DNA of 64,000 nt from Suillus spraguei (taxonomy: Eukaryota; Basidiomycota; Agaricomycetes; Boletales; Suillaceae). The position numbers were made by a program, and so were the translations under genes. Below the pieces are notes generated by a model. The model had not been told where the DNA came from and searched no databases. It worked only from the letters and a program-made list of their open reading frames with translations. The DNA is taken from contig JABCPU010000058.1 in the NCBI GenBank assembly GCA_016800925.1, positions 124,001-188,000 of the forward strand, given 5' to 3'. Positions 1 through 11,724 of this stretch are shown piece after piece (within the stretch, counting starts at the first letter, position 1; every line of letters starts with the position of its first letter).

Positions 1-1781
1 ATCGTGTTCGTATTTTAGACAAAGCTCCAGGACCAAACCGGGTGGGTCGTGTATGCGAAAGCGAAAGCAAACACTCAACTAAATATTATAGCGAGCTGGC
101 GGTACACATCTCCCACCCAATGCTACCAAAGTTTTGGTGGATTGGGGATTCAAGGACGAGTTACTGAAACACGCACTTAGCACGCGTGCTAGTACATTCA
201 TTTCAAGTACGGAACTCGAAACATGCAGTTGACCTTACACTCCAGCTCATAAACTGAACCTGACAGTCGACACCGGAAAAGTTATAGGATGCCTCGAATG
301 GAAGGAAGATGTTCTTCAGGAGACAGGAGCAGATTATATGGTTATACGTGTAAGATTATGCCTGCCTAAGCATCCTGGAAGGTGTTCATTCTTCTTGTCC
401 TCTTTCTGGTTGGGTCTTTGCAGTATCGTGACCTCTACGATATGCTATATCGTGCAGCGATCAAAGCGGGTGCCCGTATTACATATAATGCAACAGTCAC
501 CAAAGTGCACGCGAACCCACCCCGCGTTGAGCTTCAAGATGGCACTGTCCTCAAAGCAGATATGGTTATTGGGGCTGACGGTCCACGGAGTACAGTCCGT
601 GAAGCGGTCGTAGGGTGGCCATGCGAAGAGGTGCCAGAAGGGCACAGTGCTTACGTGTAATCTGCCTTTCTCATTGTCACACGTCGGGAACCGCCACTGA
701 CAGGGAAACTTGGAGCAGTGCGATTATACCTCGGGATGTCCTTCAAAATGACCCTGAGCTCAGCAATCTGACGCGATTTCATGAAAATAGACCTGACGTA
801 CGTTGCCCGCCCTTTCTTTCCAATGGGAGTTCACATGGTACATATTCCAGTACCCAATATGGACTGGAGACTCTAGACATGTCATAGCCTTCACGGTGGT
901 ACGATTTTCCCTTTGTTGGTTCTTCGTGACTCAGCCTTCACAGGCAGGAGGGGCTGAATTTGCAGTCCACGCATTCTTGCCTGACAGCGAAGTTGATGAT
1001 ATTGGTGATCAAGACGGTTGGGACGTGATTGTCCCTCGGGAACGGCTTCCTTTTCATTTTGAACCGAAGTACGCCAATTTGATCCGAACATCCCACAATT
1101 GAGCTAACGTCATCACTATGTGATAAGGCTGCAGCGCTTGCTGGACATACCTGCTACTTATCAGAGGGTGCGACTTTTCCAGAGAGAATGTGCCGAAGAA
1201 TGGACAGATGAATCGGGAAGACTGCTCCTCATGGGAGAAGCCGCACATCCGTTATATGTGAGTTCAGAATCCCGATCGGCAATAATAATAACAAAAATAA
1301 TAATTATCGGCAGCCTTGTGTTCTACAAAGTTGCAGTATGCAAATAGAGGACGCCGAAGTGCTTGGCACCCTCTTCTCTCGATTACGAGCCTGGGATCAA
1401 TTATCTCACTTGGTTGAAGCGTTCCAGGAGCTGCGCGAACCACGTACGCGCGCCATATATGCAAAGGAGACTAAGGCTTTTGATACAGTATGGGTGGGCC
1501 CTGGGCCACAACGCGATGCGCGAGATCAGGCCCTCCATAGTATGATGACCGAAGGGCACAAGGGCTGGGATGAGACCAAGATGCGATGGCAGTGGGATGA
1601 GATTTGCGAGGTCTTCGGCTATAATGCTCGGGACGCAGCTGAAGACTGGTGGGTCATGTGGGGTATGTTGAGGGAGAGAAGTATAACAAGGGAAGGACAT
1701 TGTCCTTCCAGTTATACTGTGCCTTTCTGTATGGGGTCGACCGTCACACATTATGCAGAGCCAGTCGTATTGCGAAATTGA
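1..1781 (+). CDS. FAD-dependent monooxygenase, salicylate-hydroxylase-like (3' part; 5' end outside window)
   Basis: Class A flavoprotein monooxygenase of the salicylate hydroxylase type, which uses FAD and NAD(P)H to hydroxylate aromatic compounds. The window opens inside an exon (RILDKAPGPN), so the N-terminal GxGxxG motif lies upstream. Exons read by frame continuity: <1-50, 92-227, 267-349, 424-656, 719-797, 851-895, 944-1068, 1128-1257, 1314-1781. Visible motifs are HLPPNATKVL, the second FAD motif region VIGADGPRSTVREAV in the 424-656 exon, and the third FAD motif MGEAAHP (about 1230-1250) leading into IEDAEVLG. The C-terminus (WWVMWGMLRER, about 1650-1680) matches the family. Every intron joins in phase without a stop, so the visible part looks intact. 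The substrate cannot be told from sequence. Family call firm; exact exon ends moderate. Confidence 0.85.
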
Positions 1782-2416
1782 TCTCTGGTCACAGATTCTA
1801 GTTGCCAGTCATAGACATCTTGTCAAGCATATGCATATGTAGAAGAAATGGAGGAAGAATTATACCCAACTGCCGCTATGTACTGTATGATACATATACC
1901 CCACATTTTCACAACTATATCAAGCCAAACATCTTCTGCCGCATGCCATTCAAAGGGTCCAGCTTTCCTAATTCTGCTAAATTTACTAGTGTGTTGAGCC
2001 ATTCCGAACAGTCCAAAATCCGTATAGGGGGGAGTTTGTGCGGGTGGACTCATCAATAAGTCGCAGGACTCGTGAGAGCAAGGCTCAGTAGCTGTTATAC
2101 TCACTGGCCAGTGTCTGCAACCCACATGGCTTTTAATACGATTATCTGATAGTGTCATATACACGTTCTTTGGCAAACTGAACTTAATCTATAGTAATCT
2201 CACTGGTCTTGTGCTGAACCACCGGATCTGACAGGTCTCTGCAGGACCGTACGGATCTCAAACGACTGTCAGTGTTATATGAACAGCTGACTGGAATAAC
2301 CTGATAGTAATGTAGCAAAGATAGATGCGATACGGTCCGTGCCTTGCTCTCTATAGAGGATGCGATCGTATCATTGCTCGCGGATAGCAACCTCTGTACA
2401 TAATATGAGTGGACGT
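1782..2416. other. intergenic, convergent 3' ends
   Basis: This lies between the stop of the monooxygenase (+) and the stop of the mitoferrin gene (-). Short open frames on both strands show no family motif. I see no gene here. Confidence 0.5.
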
Positions 2417-3711
2417 TCAACCGGACCAGGGGAGAATATGCTTACTGAAAAACTCATAAGATAGCCAACATAATGCGTTACTAGGCATGTGAGTCAAAAC
2501 TCGTGGAGACATTCCCCGTCCGAACCCTCTCAGTCCATCTCTCCTCCATATTATACGAAACGCGTCCAACATTCCGTCGACTCTTCGAATCTCAGGATCA
2601 CGTGAGGTGCCTCTGGTCTGCAAGAGGGTTTTCGCAACATCTAAAGGAGTGGTGGCACCTGCGGCTACGCCGCCCGCCATACCACCTGCGATCATATGCG
2701 TGACGGGCGAGTAGTCGGCCGATGGATTTAAAAGCTTTTTCATGTGTTCATAGACTGTGAATTGCACGGCTGTGAATGGGACGGACATCATCAGGGTTGT
2801 GGGATACGAGACATAGAACGCGGCGAGGCCCTCTTTCTGGTACACAACCCGCAACGCAGTAAAAACGGAGCGGAACTCCGACTGGTGCACCTGCATGCGT
2901 TGTTTGATGACTATAAGAAGTGTGATGGGTTGGGGAACTCGGCACAAGTAGCTGGGAGCTCACCGTCAAAGGGGTTCATGAGGGCATCGCTAGCAATAGT
3001 AGCAGATGCACCTGCCAGCGCTGTTAAAACGCGATGATGAGTACATGCTGACCACGTGGAAGACATCTAAGAAGGTGGAACCAGGCGCAGGAGACAAAAC
3101 GATATGGGAGAAGGTGATAGTTGACGGGGAACGAACACGAATAATGAACATACATGTTGCAAGCCATTGATTTCCAGCAGCATTTCCCCCCGCTAATTCC
3201 TTCATCGCCTCATACGTCCCAAAGTGAACTGCATGTGCTGGTCCAGCACCCAATATCACTGAAGAGACTCCTCGCCACAGAGCTCGCATGCCTTCTGTAG
3301 ATGATATCCGAGTGAACGCGTTTCCGATTCCTGTGTAAACAGCAGCAGGTGACGTGGCGAATACTTGCATTCGTGTCTGAATGCCCTATTAGCCTCATGT
3401 CGTTGGGCAAAGTTCAAGTCCTACTTTGATGCTGTCTATTGGAAACATGACTGCGTGCTCTGTGATACCAGCCTGAGCGAAAAGTTCAGTACGCATCCTT
3501 GGAACATTCCATTGCACAGATCCGTCGCAAACGAAAGTGCGAGATACGTGAAGTGGGGACTGAAAGTGAAAGCTGTTAACTTACCAGAGCTCCGGCGAGC
3601 ATGTTAACCTGTCGTTCTAGTTGGTGCAAATTTTACTTATAGACTGGCAAAATGGCTCACCCCAAGGCTTGCGTCGGATGGGAGTGCCTCATAGTCTGCC
3701 TCTTCAGCCAT
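2417..3711 (-). CDS. MRS4: mitoferrin-type mitochondrial iron carrier
   Basis: Mitochondrial carrier family (SLC25) member of the MRS3/MRS4 mitoferrin group, which brings Fe2+ across the inner mitochondrial membrane for haem and Fe-S synthesis. Six exons on the minus strand: 3661-3711, 3585-3608, 3425-3472, 3154-3376, 2964-3020, 2417-2910. They sum to 897 nt, a 298 aa protein, the usual carrier length. The three carrier repeats show as MFPIDSIKTRMQ (exons 3-4), MNPFDVIKQRMQ (exons 5-6) and TTPLDVAKTLLQTRG (exon 6), all P-x-D-x-[VIA]-K-x-[RL]-x-Q type. The start (ATG 3709-3711, MAEEADYEALP) fits the short acidic N-terminus of mitoferrins. Exon 2 is only 24 nt. No frame damage. Confidence 0.93.
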
Positions 3712-4351
3712 CCAAGTAGTCTATGTAGAAGAGAAGGTCACTGGAAATGCAAGCCTGAAGGCTGTTTTTTTCGCCGTACTAAAGGAGTAGTAACGGTGCA
3801 CGATGATGGAAGGATGACTACCTTGCCGTACAGAGACTGAACCAGTGTCTGAAACTGTTGGCAGGACTTAGAGAAAGTCAACCTTGGGAGTTTGATTGGA
3901 AATATGATCGTGCAGAGAAAAAAAAGCAAAGGACTCGTCAGCCACCGTGAACAGCAAATTATTTGCGTCTAATCAAAGTTTAATTTTATCTACACTAAGC
4001 TAATAATGGTGATACGTAGCGTCGCGAGCGGCGAGCGAGTTGAGTCCGACTCCAATGAACCACTCTTAAGCGTGATCACCGGTGAGCGTGTTCGGTGCAG
4101 GTAGTCGCGACGCACTTTCACGTGTTCTTTGGTCACCAGGCTCCGTCCTCCTACGATCGATTCAGAGTAAGGCTTACCAGAGGTTACTCAATTTTGCAGT
4201 CCTTGGGCAGTCTGGCGGTAGTTGTCTGTGTTTGCTATTTAGCTCCGTTGTCTGATGAACAGATGTCACAATGAAACGGATGTAGCCCAAAAGCAATACT
4301 TTATCACCATACACATATCTTCATGTCTCTAATGTTAGTGTTCATCGACTG
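3712..4351. other. intergenic; upstream of mitoferrin
   Basis: This would hold the mitoferrin promoter and the 3' end of XPT1. I see no convincing ORF, RNA gene or repeat. Confidence 0.45.
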
Positions 4352-5501
4352 TCATGTAGTCTTCTTCTTTTCCTTGTCCTCCTTTGCCAGACGGTCATGC
4401 TCATCAATATCACTGAGGTAGAAAAAATTGCTCAATTAATCATCACCGATGAAGATTAGGCAAGGATACTTACATCGTCTCCCACGGGTAATCAAGCCTA
4501 TGTATCGGTTAGATTCTGCATCAGAAATCAAGGAACCAAGTCATACCAAACGTCCTCCACTTCAGCGCCTACGAAGTACCTGGTAGCAATGTTGTTAAAT
4601 CATGTGAAATCGACACTCCTCGTTGCAATACTCACGGTATATTTGGTGGCAGCTCTCCAAGTTTTGGTTTGAGCTTGTTGTGCACCACGAAGACCGCAAA
4701 CTTGGTGCGTTTCGAGTCACGCTCAGACTCTGGAAGTAGCTGAAGTTCTATTTCAACATCTTTCTGGAGTTCATTCAATGCGTATCTGTACAGTGGATGG
4801 GACAAGCGTGTGTCAGGTGCAACCAACAAGAACTATTTTTGTCGAGTTACTGGAGAGTTTTGCGCGAATCATCGACTTCGTCCTAATCAGATTGCCGGTT
4901 GAATTCATATAGTAAAAACTAAGGAGTTAGAACTTACAATAATCAACGCCCGTCTCCCAAGCAATGTTTTGCCCGGGTCTGGTCCTCTGTCGAGATTTTT
5001 CGCGTCAATATCATATAAATCCTCCGTAAAATCGACAACGCGTACAGCCACTGGGTGCGAACAACCTCACTGCCAAGCTGCTCTGCAGTTGTACCAGGAA
5101 GAGATTCATAGAGTGAGAGACCAATGGCTTGAATCGGGATATTCCTTTTCGTCGATGGGTCTTTCAGGAATGTACGCTATCATGAGACCGGATATCAGGC
5201 GGATTAGAAGGTTGGTCGGGCCGTATCGCTCGTGCGCAGTGACATACCAGTACACGAGCTGGGAAAAAGCCACTGTGGGATGAGAGTTGAGTCCAGCTCA
5301 TAATAGATGGGACATAACTGACCCTCCCCCTTTTCGTAGACAAAATGGACATTAGAAACATAATGAATGTTATCACCAGTTTAACATACCGATCGCGATA
5401 AACATGTCAGGCTTGAATTCAGACGCGATCTTGTCCGAGGCGCCTCTGATAATATTGTGTATGTCATTGTAAGTCGACCTGACGTGCTCTGGTTCTCCCA
5501 T
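4352..5501 (-). CDS. XPT1: xanthine/hypoxanthine phosphoribosyltransferase (ten exons, 7 nt microexon)
   Basis: Purine salvage enzyme of the fungal XPT1/HPT1 type: transfers phosphoribose from PRPP to xanthine, guanine or hypoxanthine. Exons (minus): 5390-5501, 5323-5329, 5248-5272, 5046-5176, 4938-4986, 4851-4882, 4636-4785, 4547-4579, 4474-4497, 4352-4412. Their sum is exactly 624 nt, i.e. 207 aa, close to yeast XPT1. Motifs in order: YNDIHNIIRGASDKI; IGGGGFFPARVLRTFLK; IGLSLYE; VVRTQWL; the PRPP-binding loop ALIIDEVDDS; FAVFVVHNK; YFVGAEVEDVW followed by DYPWE; acidic/lysine tail ending KKKTT. The 7 nt exon supplies the middle of the four-glycine loop. The start (MGEPEHVRSTYND) is the first ATG before the conserved block. 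Diverges from RPC53 across a short shared promoter. Confidence 0.92.
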
Positions 5502-5656
5502 CGTACGAGAAATTGCGAAATAGGCGTCACTGCAGCTGAGCGCCTTAATGTGGTGCAGATTGTTTGCTACTCAATTCAGGGAGTAGAATGCAGATAAACA
5601 CGTGGCTGTGCACACCTGTGCACTAACTAGGCTACGCGTGACTTTTATCTAGTTAC
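5502..5656. promoter_or_regulatory. 155 bp bidirectional promoter XPT1 / RPC53
   Basis: Only 155 bp separate the two divergent start codons. An E-box-like CACGTG lies at 5599-5604, followed closely by two GTGCAC palindromes (about 5609-5626). No TATA box is obvious on either side. Shared regulation of purine salvage and Pol III is inference. Confidence 0.5.
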
Positions 5657-7271
5657 ATGGCAGACAGTGGTTCCACGAGCCACACAGGTGCGTCCTCGAC
5701 GCCATCGGGCACTCCGGGACCGTCCGTACCAAAAGCCATAGGCAGTTTGGCCAAAAAGCCTTCTGATGTGACCCGACAAGGATCACAGAAGCTCAAGTTC
5801 GTGCCTACACTACCATCACGAAGAAAGAAAGAGTGAGCCAACCCTGCCAAATTCAAATCCACGGTCGCTCATGGCGTTGTTACCAGGGAAGTTAAACAGG
5901 TATGTATCGTAGAGTACATCTACGCGAATCATTATCATCCTGAACTGGACGCAGGAAGCCCCTCCACCCACCATCCCTAATGCATCTACCGATCGAGGAC
6001 GCGGACGCGGGCGGGGCAGGGGCAGGGGAGGAGAAGGTCGTGGTGCCGCTCCCCGCCCGCCTCCGGTAGAAATGACTGCCAGTGGGCCATTCGCTATGGG
6101 ACCTGCTCTCGCAGGCACTTCAGCACGGCGCAGCGCTCCTCGCTCCAATTTTACACCCATCGTTCCATTGGGACCTGGAAATGCAGCTGCCCTTGGTGCT
6201 GGTCTCTCTGGAGCTGCTGCTCCTTCTTTGAAGAGGGAGAGAGACCCCAACGTTCTCGTTGAAAAAGAGATCAAAAAAGAAGTTGACGACGATTACTACT
6301 CTGATCCGGACGAAGGTGTAGAGATCATTGACATGGAGAACGTGAGGCAGATGGACTGGATGGCTCCAGAAAGCTTGCGCAAAGAACGTAAAGAAAAGAA
6401 GAAGAAAAAGGTCGTTCAAGTGAAGATTGAGGATCCATCGTCACCTTCAAGTATAAAGAAAAAAGGTAGACCTTTTCTAATATTTTTCTGCGGCTCGAAG
6501 CTCAGATAATCTTAGAAGAGGCCATGGATGTTGAGGAAGTGGATTTGACCAATGCCCTTGATCTTAGTGAGAGCGAGGAAGAGGAAGAACTCGAGGATCT
6601 TATAGATGATTTCGCGCTGCAAGGTGAAGCGGATCAGGTCATTTATCCTAAATCTCTGTCTAGTGCTCGCGCTCACCCTCAATGCAGGATGCAGACGTAC
6701 GACAAGAGCGTCTTTACTTCTTCCAGTTTCCTGAGCCATTCCCAACATTTGTTCCCAATATGCCGTCGACCAGTCCAACGGCAATGAGCGTTGATGAGCC
6801 CCCGTCAGAGAGCCGTCCACGTAAAGTATCTTTCGCAGCAGACGTAAAGCCACCAGGTCCTAGCGGAAATCCAACAGACGCATCCACAGGACCAGAGGCG
6901 GAACAAACGAAAGAACTACCAACAATTGATGGTGTCATCGGGCAGCTCGAAGTATATCGCAGCGGGGCCGTCAAAATGCGTCTTAGTAATGGTATCCTCA
7001 TGGATGTTCGTCCAGTTCCTATATTTCTTGCTAGTATTACTCGTGCTGATATATATATATATAGGTAACTGGCGCCACTCAGCCATCGTTTTTGCAGCAA
7101 GCTGTCCACCTGGATTTGCAAAACAAACGCTTGCATGTCATGGGAGAGGTTAACAAGCGGTTTGTCGTCTCGCCTGACATAGATACTCTCCTTCATGCGA
7201 TGGAATTGCATGATCAAGCTGAAGCCAACGCCATGCCAATTGATGACACAAATTTAATCAAGATGGGCTAG
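5657..7271 (+). CDS. RPC53: RNA polymerase III subunit RPC53 (RPC4)
   Basis: Subunit of RNA polymerase III that, with its partner RPC37, acts in termination and reinitiation in the nucleus. Exons: 5657-5832, 5887-5899 (13 nt), 5955-6465, about 6516-6623, 6695-7005, 7065-7271; the sum is 1326 nt, a 441 aa protein. Visible: conserved N-terminal LKFVPTLPSRRKKEEVKQ, where the 13 nt exon supplies most of EEVKQ; a low-complexity RGRGRGRGRGG stretch; Lys/Glu-rich middle; acidic LSESEEEEELEDL; and the C-terminal RPC4 domain with LYFFQFP, GQLEVYRSGAVKMRL, TQPSFLQQAVHLDL and the end NLIKMG. The intron at 7006-7064 has a weak donor (GTTCGT) and a TA-repeat tail. Family call firm. Confidence 0.92.
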
Positions 7272-7456
7272 TTTATAAACATCAGTTATTGTAGAAAAAC
7301 GTTGTCGCAATGTGTAGGAGATAGCGAGTAGCAAAATTGTGTGTGCGTGACAAGAATGTGGAAAGAAAGTGCAATGCGATAGGTAACAAAAACATGGTGG
7401 ATAATTATGTATGGTCCGAATGCAAGTAAAGGAAAAGTCGTGACAGGCATCGTGAA

Positions 7457-10400
7457 CTAGGGTTTCATGACTCCCAGGTTGCTAATATATTTTCGCCAAA
7501 CTTCCTCATCATTATCATCGTCAAGATTCTGGGGTGGCACATGGTGATATGATAACGGCATTGGTTGTAGTGGAAGCATACTCGAACTCGGACCTGCAAT
7601 ACTCTGATTGGACTGAGTACTTGGCTTCATAATTGCAGCCTGCAGCGCAGGGTCAAAGAACGGTGAAGGTGTACTGATATCCTCCTGCGAAATTGCAGTG
7701 TAGTACGGCTTGAATGTCCGAGCAGATGGCAGCTCGAATTCCCTGGCGGCTGGCAATAAGAAATTAGGGTTTGCTGGTGCTGTGCGATACATGGATGTAT
7801 CATCATCAGACAGTTCTGATGATCGTCGATCTGAACCAGAAACACTTGCACTTGAAGTTGGTGAGTCGAATCGCGTGCTGGTGATGGGTCCGAGCACATC
7901 TGGATCACCAGAGTGTATGGATGACCGACGAGATTGTGACTGTCTGGTGTCTCTCTGCGCGGCCTGGAGGCAGGTGAAGGCACGTTCGCGCAGTTTGTGG
8001 AGGACAGGCTAGAAATATATCAGAAACCGTACAATCGTGAGGGCTTGGACTGTATTACTATAGTTGCTGGAGGCCGACAAGGAACCGATCCCTCTTCATA
8101 AAGCACCATCCCCTGTTCCAGTTCTTGCAATGCGTTCGACGCGAGAGTACAATGTGGACTATCCACCACTATAGCCCCGAGAACGATCTGCTGGCCACAT
8201 AAGGTGTATTGTCAAAATGAACTACGTAGACTTACGCATGCAGAGAATATGGCAGACCAGAAGAACCACGTTTTATCCGTCGGTTGTGAATGCACTCGGT
8301 ACAACCCATTAAGGCTGGAGATCAACCGACAGGCACTGCGATATACTGCTAAGACCGACGGCGCATATTTGTGCTGAAGGGGATTGGCAGGGGCATCTCG
8401 AATAGCCTGTACGAACCAGCTCCGATGAATGTACATCAGATCTTTTAGTCATTAGTCTATTACTGATGCGCAGCATAATGATGCCAACTTACTTGCTTCC
8501 CTGCAACACAATGCTGCATATTGCTGCATTGCCTTAGGAGCTTCTGGAGACCAAGCACGCCCCGCTTCTGATGCTTCCATTGGTGATTGTAAATGTGACG
8601 GTAAGTCGAGCCTCCGTATCTTTCGGTCCAACTCGAGCAATGTGGAATAAATCGGAACACGCGTGTTGAAGACATGTTGCACAGAAATCCCTAAACAACT
8701 TGCCGAGTAGCGGAACTTCCATGAATGCCCTAAAACACGTAGAGGGGTGGGCGTGAAACGCTTGGCACAGAAGATAGTCAAATGAAACCTACATCCCGTT
8801 TCCACCGCACCTGAAGGTTTGATCGTGAGGTCGAGATCTTCTGGAAACCTACAGTCTGTATGGTTGATACTGAATGCAGGTGGGCGACCATTAAGGATGC
8901 TCTTCGGAACAGTTCAGCAAATAGAGAGATTAAACATGAAAGAACGCACCATCCACGCGTCGACTGTAAAGATTTCCCAAAATAAAATCCGCCGTCTTTG
9001 TATCTCTTCCTGGCCTAGACCCCACACAGCATTATCGCGTTCTGTGATTCGTCTATCAGTATCCACTACCGATCTGGTGTGTCCCCACACTTACGTAGAC
9101 CAATCTGCGGCATGATATGTAATTGTGAGTTCTTGGGTTCTTCGAAACGGCCGCAGCACTATGCTCACCAATTGTGCAACTCTCGCCACCACACCCATTA
9201 GAACCCACCTAGCTTCGTTATTCGTACGATCAGATTGGTAGATATGTCCGAAGGTCATGAAGAGGGACTGTACAGTAGCGCAAGTGGCATCTTGGTAGAT
9301 CGGAACCATGGATAACGCTGCGCGAGAAAGGGCATGGTACTGTTCGGCAAGTAGCCCTGAAGATGGTGATTGTTCGTAAAGGACTCCTGAGGCCAGCAAA
9401 ATGAAAAACACAGAAAGCCGGTGGGAGTGGATGCTGTTGACATTAGGGGAACCGGTATGGCCATACAACGGGGTTAGAATATTTGTCATGAAGTCATCTC
9501 GCACGATTGGGTCGAACCTGAGATTACGTATGTCAATGAACATCGGTTGCAGCGCACACAATGAGCTCACATCCATGCAACATTTTGATAATATAGCTCC
9601 ATAAGCTGCAGGGCTCGTGCATGGGGAGGGAGAAAGGGTAAGAAGAGAAATTTCGTATATTGACTGTCCCTCAGACCGAAGGGGTATGCATTGCAGAGAT
9701 CGATGATCTCAAATGGAAGTCCCAAGTATTTGGGGTCAGTCGAGATGCTCTGCTGTGATGGATAACTGTCAGGCTGTTGTGTGGCTTACATGAGCGACGT
9801 TGTCTTCCGAAAATAAAGTTCAACAAACCGGAAACAGTGGTTGAAAGTACTGCATGGTGCATATAGCCAGGGGTTTAGTACGAGAACAACCAGAATAGGT
9901 CTGAGTTGCCTCACCTCGGACCCGACGGATTCGCCACGATATTTGGTGCGGCCATCGATATCGATTGATAAGATCCGATGCTTTCTGATATATTGAGAAC
10001 TTCATCATCGTAAATAGTCCGAAGCTCGGGCAGTTCAGCATGTTCGTGTGACTGGGAGGGGGTTTGCAGGAGAGGATGCGACTCGCTTCCACCACGTTTT
10101 GATCTCTGAGATTCATGAAGTGCCTCTTCAAGCTCTTTAATTCTGCCTGTCATAGTTTTTACCTGTTCTGACAGGCGCTGAGCATGAGCCATGAGAACCC
10201 TTTCATAAAGTTAAAGTTAGATTCCGACTCGGAGTCGGAGCTGCAGAAGGACGCACTTGTTTCCTTTCGTAGCGGCAAGAGTCCCTAAGACGTGCCGGTT
10301 GAAGCGAATGAAGATTATAAGAGTGAAGTCCTTACCCTCTGGACAAATATTCGCACATCCACGTCGTAAACATGACTGGCACGGGAACACCCTGCAGAAG

Positions 10401-10633
10401 TCAGCTGTGGAAGGGTAGATGGACTTGCTTATTGGGCTTACCTGTCGCACTTGAGCTTGGATCTAGACGGATTCAAGGTCGAGTGGGACTAGTGCTCTCA
10501 AGTGAGTAGCGAATATGACATACCGGCGACATTCTGCGCATGATAACCCTGACTTTCTGGCACTCCCCACTGCATTATCCATACTAGGAGTGAAGCTCCT
10601 AACGCGTATGCTACTTTCGGTGTCAATATTCAT
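7457..10633 (-). CDS. Zn2Cys6 fungal transcription factor with fungal-specific middle domain
   Basis: Nuclear binuclear-zinc-cluster transcription factor; targets unknown. The DNA-binding domain is split over three small exons (10524-10633, 10442-10462, and one ending at 10391) reading CAECRRSKLKCDR then VFPCQSCLRRGCANIC, i.e. C-x2-C-x6-C-x5-C-x2-C-x8-C. Next come a KGNK exon and a coiled-coil linker (QVKTMTGRIKELEEALHES, about 10100-10190). The middle region (9091-9576: FIDIRNLRFDP, FFILLASGVLYEQSP, YHALSRAALSM, ARWVLMGVVARVAQL) is the fungal_trans type domain. The Ser/Pro/Gln-rich C-terminus ends GVMKP at 7457. I estimate 800-850 aa and many introns; the middle exon borders (8200-9000) were not all resolved. 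Start chosen at MNIDTESS; an in-frame ATG at 10705 is an alternative. Confidence 0.82.
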
Positions 10634-10819
10634 GGTGAGACATATATGGCGTGATTCGAACGTCGTGAAGGTAAACGGTATAGGTGTGGTGCGGTAGGCA
10701 TACAAGTTGGCCGTGATTACCTGGTTTTAGTAACCAAGTCCCCTTTCCTCTTCATGGTAAGACGTACCAGAGACGTAGGCAGCCCGGAGTTTCGCTAACT
10801 ATTTTCCGGACACCATATC

Positions 10820-11124
10820 ATGAGCCAAAGTGGTGGTTCAGACAGTGGGAAGACTCTTACCGCGGCAGAACTACAAGCCAAGACAAGAACACGCCTTCGG
10901 TTTACAAAAACGCGGATTTAAAATGGAGGACTCGGATGATCGACAGTCTTATGCTGCCCTCCGACGATAGGCGGCTGCTGGCGTCAACCTGCATCAGACT
11001 GATGGGCTGGGTAAGTTGGATATTGTTGTTATATAAATGCCTTGTGAACGGTAAAGTTCGCCCGCTTAACGGACACTAACGTACTCCCTTAGACGCGACC
11101 ACGGCCTTGAAGCAACTAGATTGA
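10820..11124 (+). pseudogene. possible small gene or gene relic
   Basis: An ATG at 10820 opens MSQSGGSDSGKTLTAAELQ and runs to a stop at 10920. A second stretch in another frame (about 10910-11009) reads KMEDSDDRQSYAALRR, a TAG, then AAAGVNLHQTDGL. It ends at a good donor (GTAAGT, 11011) and splices in frame to DATTALKQLD and a stop (acceptor at 11092). A frameshift at an A-tract plus one TAG would be needed to join the parts. No family recognised. It could be chance. Confidence 0.25.
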
Positions 11125-11724
11125 CTTTTTCAAGTGAAAACTTATCAAGTCACACAGAGATCGGGACGATGGCAGCCAATAATCTTACGTTACTCTCAAT
11201 TCCGACGTGCACTAGTAGCGTGTAAAGGTCTTTACAAGCACTGACCCTGATCAACAAGTAATAACGTCGCATTCTAAATGTATTCCACGTAAGGTTAAAC
11301 ATGTTGCAAACTCTATACAACGTAGTACATATCCAGTGCCAACTTGAAGGGGAGTAGCCACATCTGTACGTAGAATAACATCGTCAGTGATCGTCGATAA
11401 GACGTAGTAGTAAGGAAATGGAATCAGTCAAAGCGGGAAGATACTGCCAAAGCAGTTCCCCCGAAGGTAGCTGAGATAAATTTCTGCACCGCAGGGTGCG
11501 CTCCTGCTAAAGCCAAATGCCTCAAACATCATGTACAATACTAAGTGAACCCAACGGTTCAAATAAAGCGTAAATCGATAGGAAAGACTCACCAAAGTCG
11601 ATCAATTGAGTGAAGAATGAAAAAAAGATAAAATTCACATGTGGGAAGATTTTATACTGCCGCCATCTCGCCTGACTAACTCCGACGGGATTCTTCCGGC
11701 GCTCACTGTAACATCGTAGAGATC
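11125..11724. other. intergenic, upstream of TAF10
   Basis: No ORF or repeat of note. Contains the presumed TAF10 promoter; no clear TATA box near 11725. Confidence 0.4.

Noticed and set aside
5030..5046. Frameshift in XPT1 after VVRTQWL
   Set aside because: A 59 nt GT-AG intron (4987-5045) explains the change of frame and restores the DPGKTLLGRRALI block, so no frameshift is needed.
7085..7217. Minus-strand ORF (6714-7217) overlapping RPC53
   Set aside because: It is the shadow of well-supported RPC53 exons and has no family motif.
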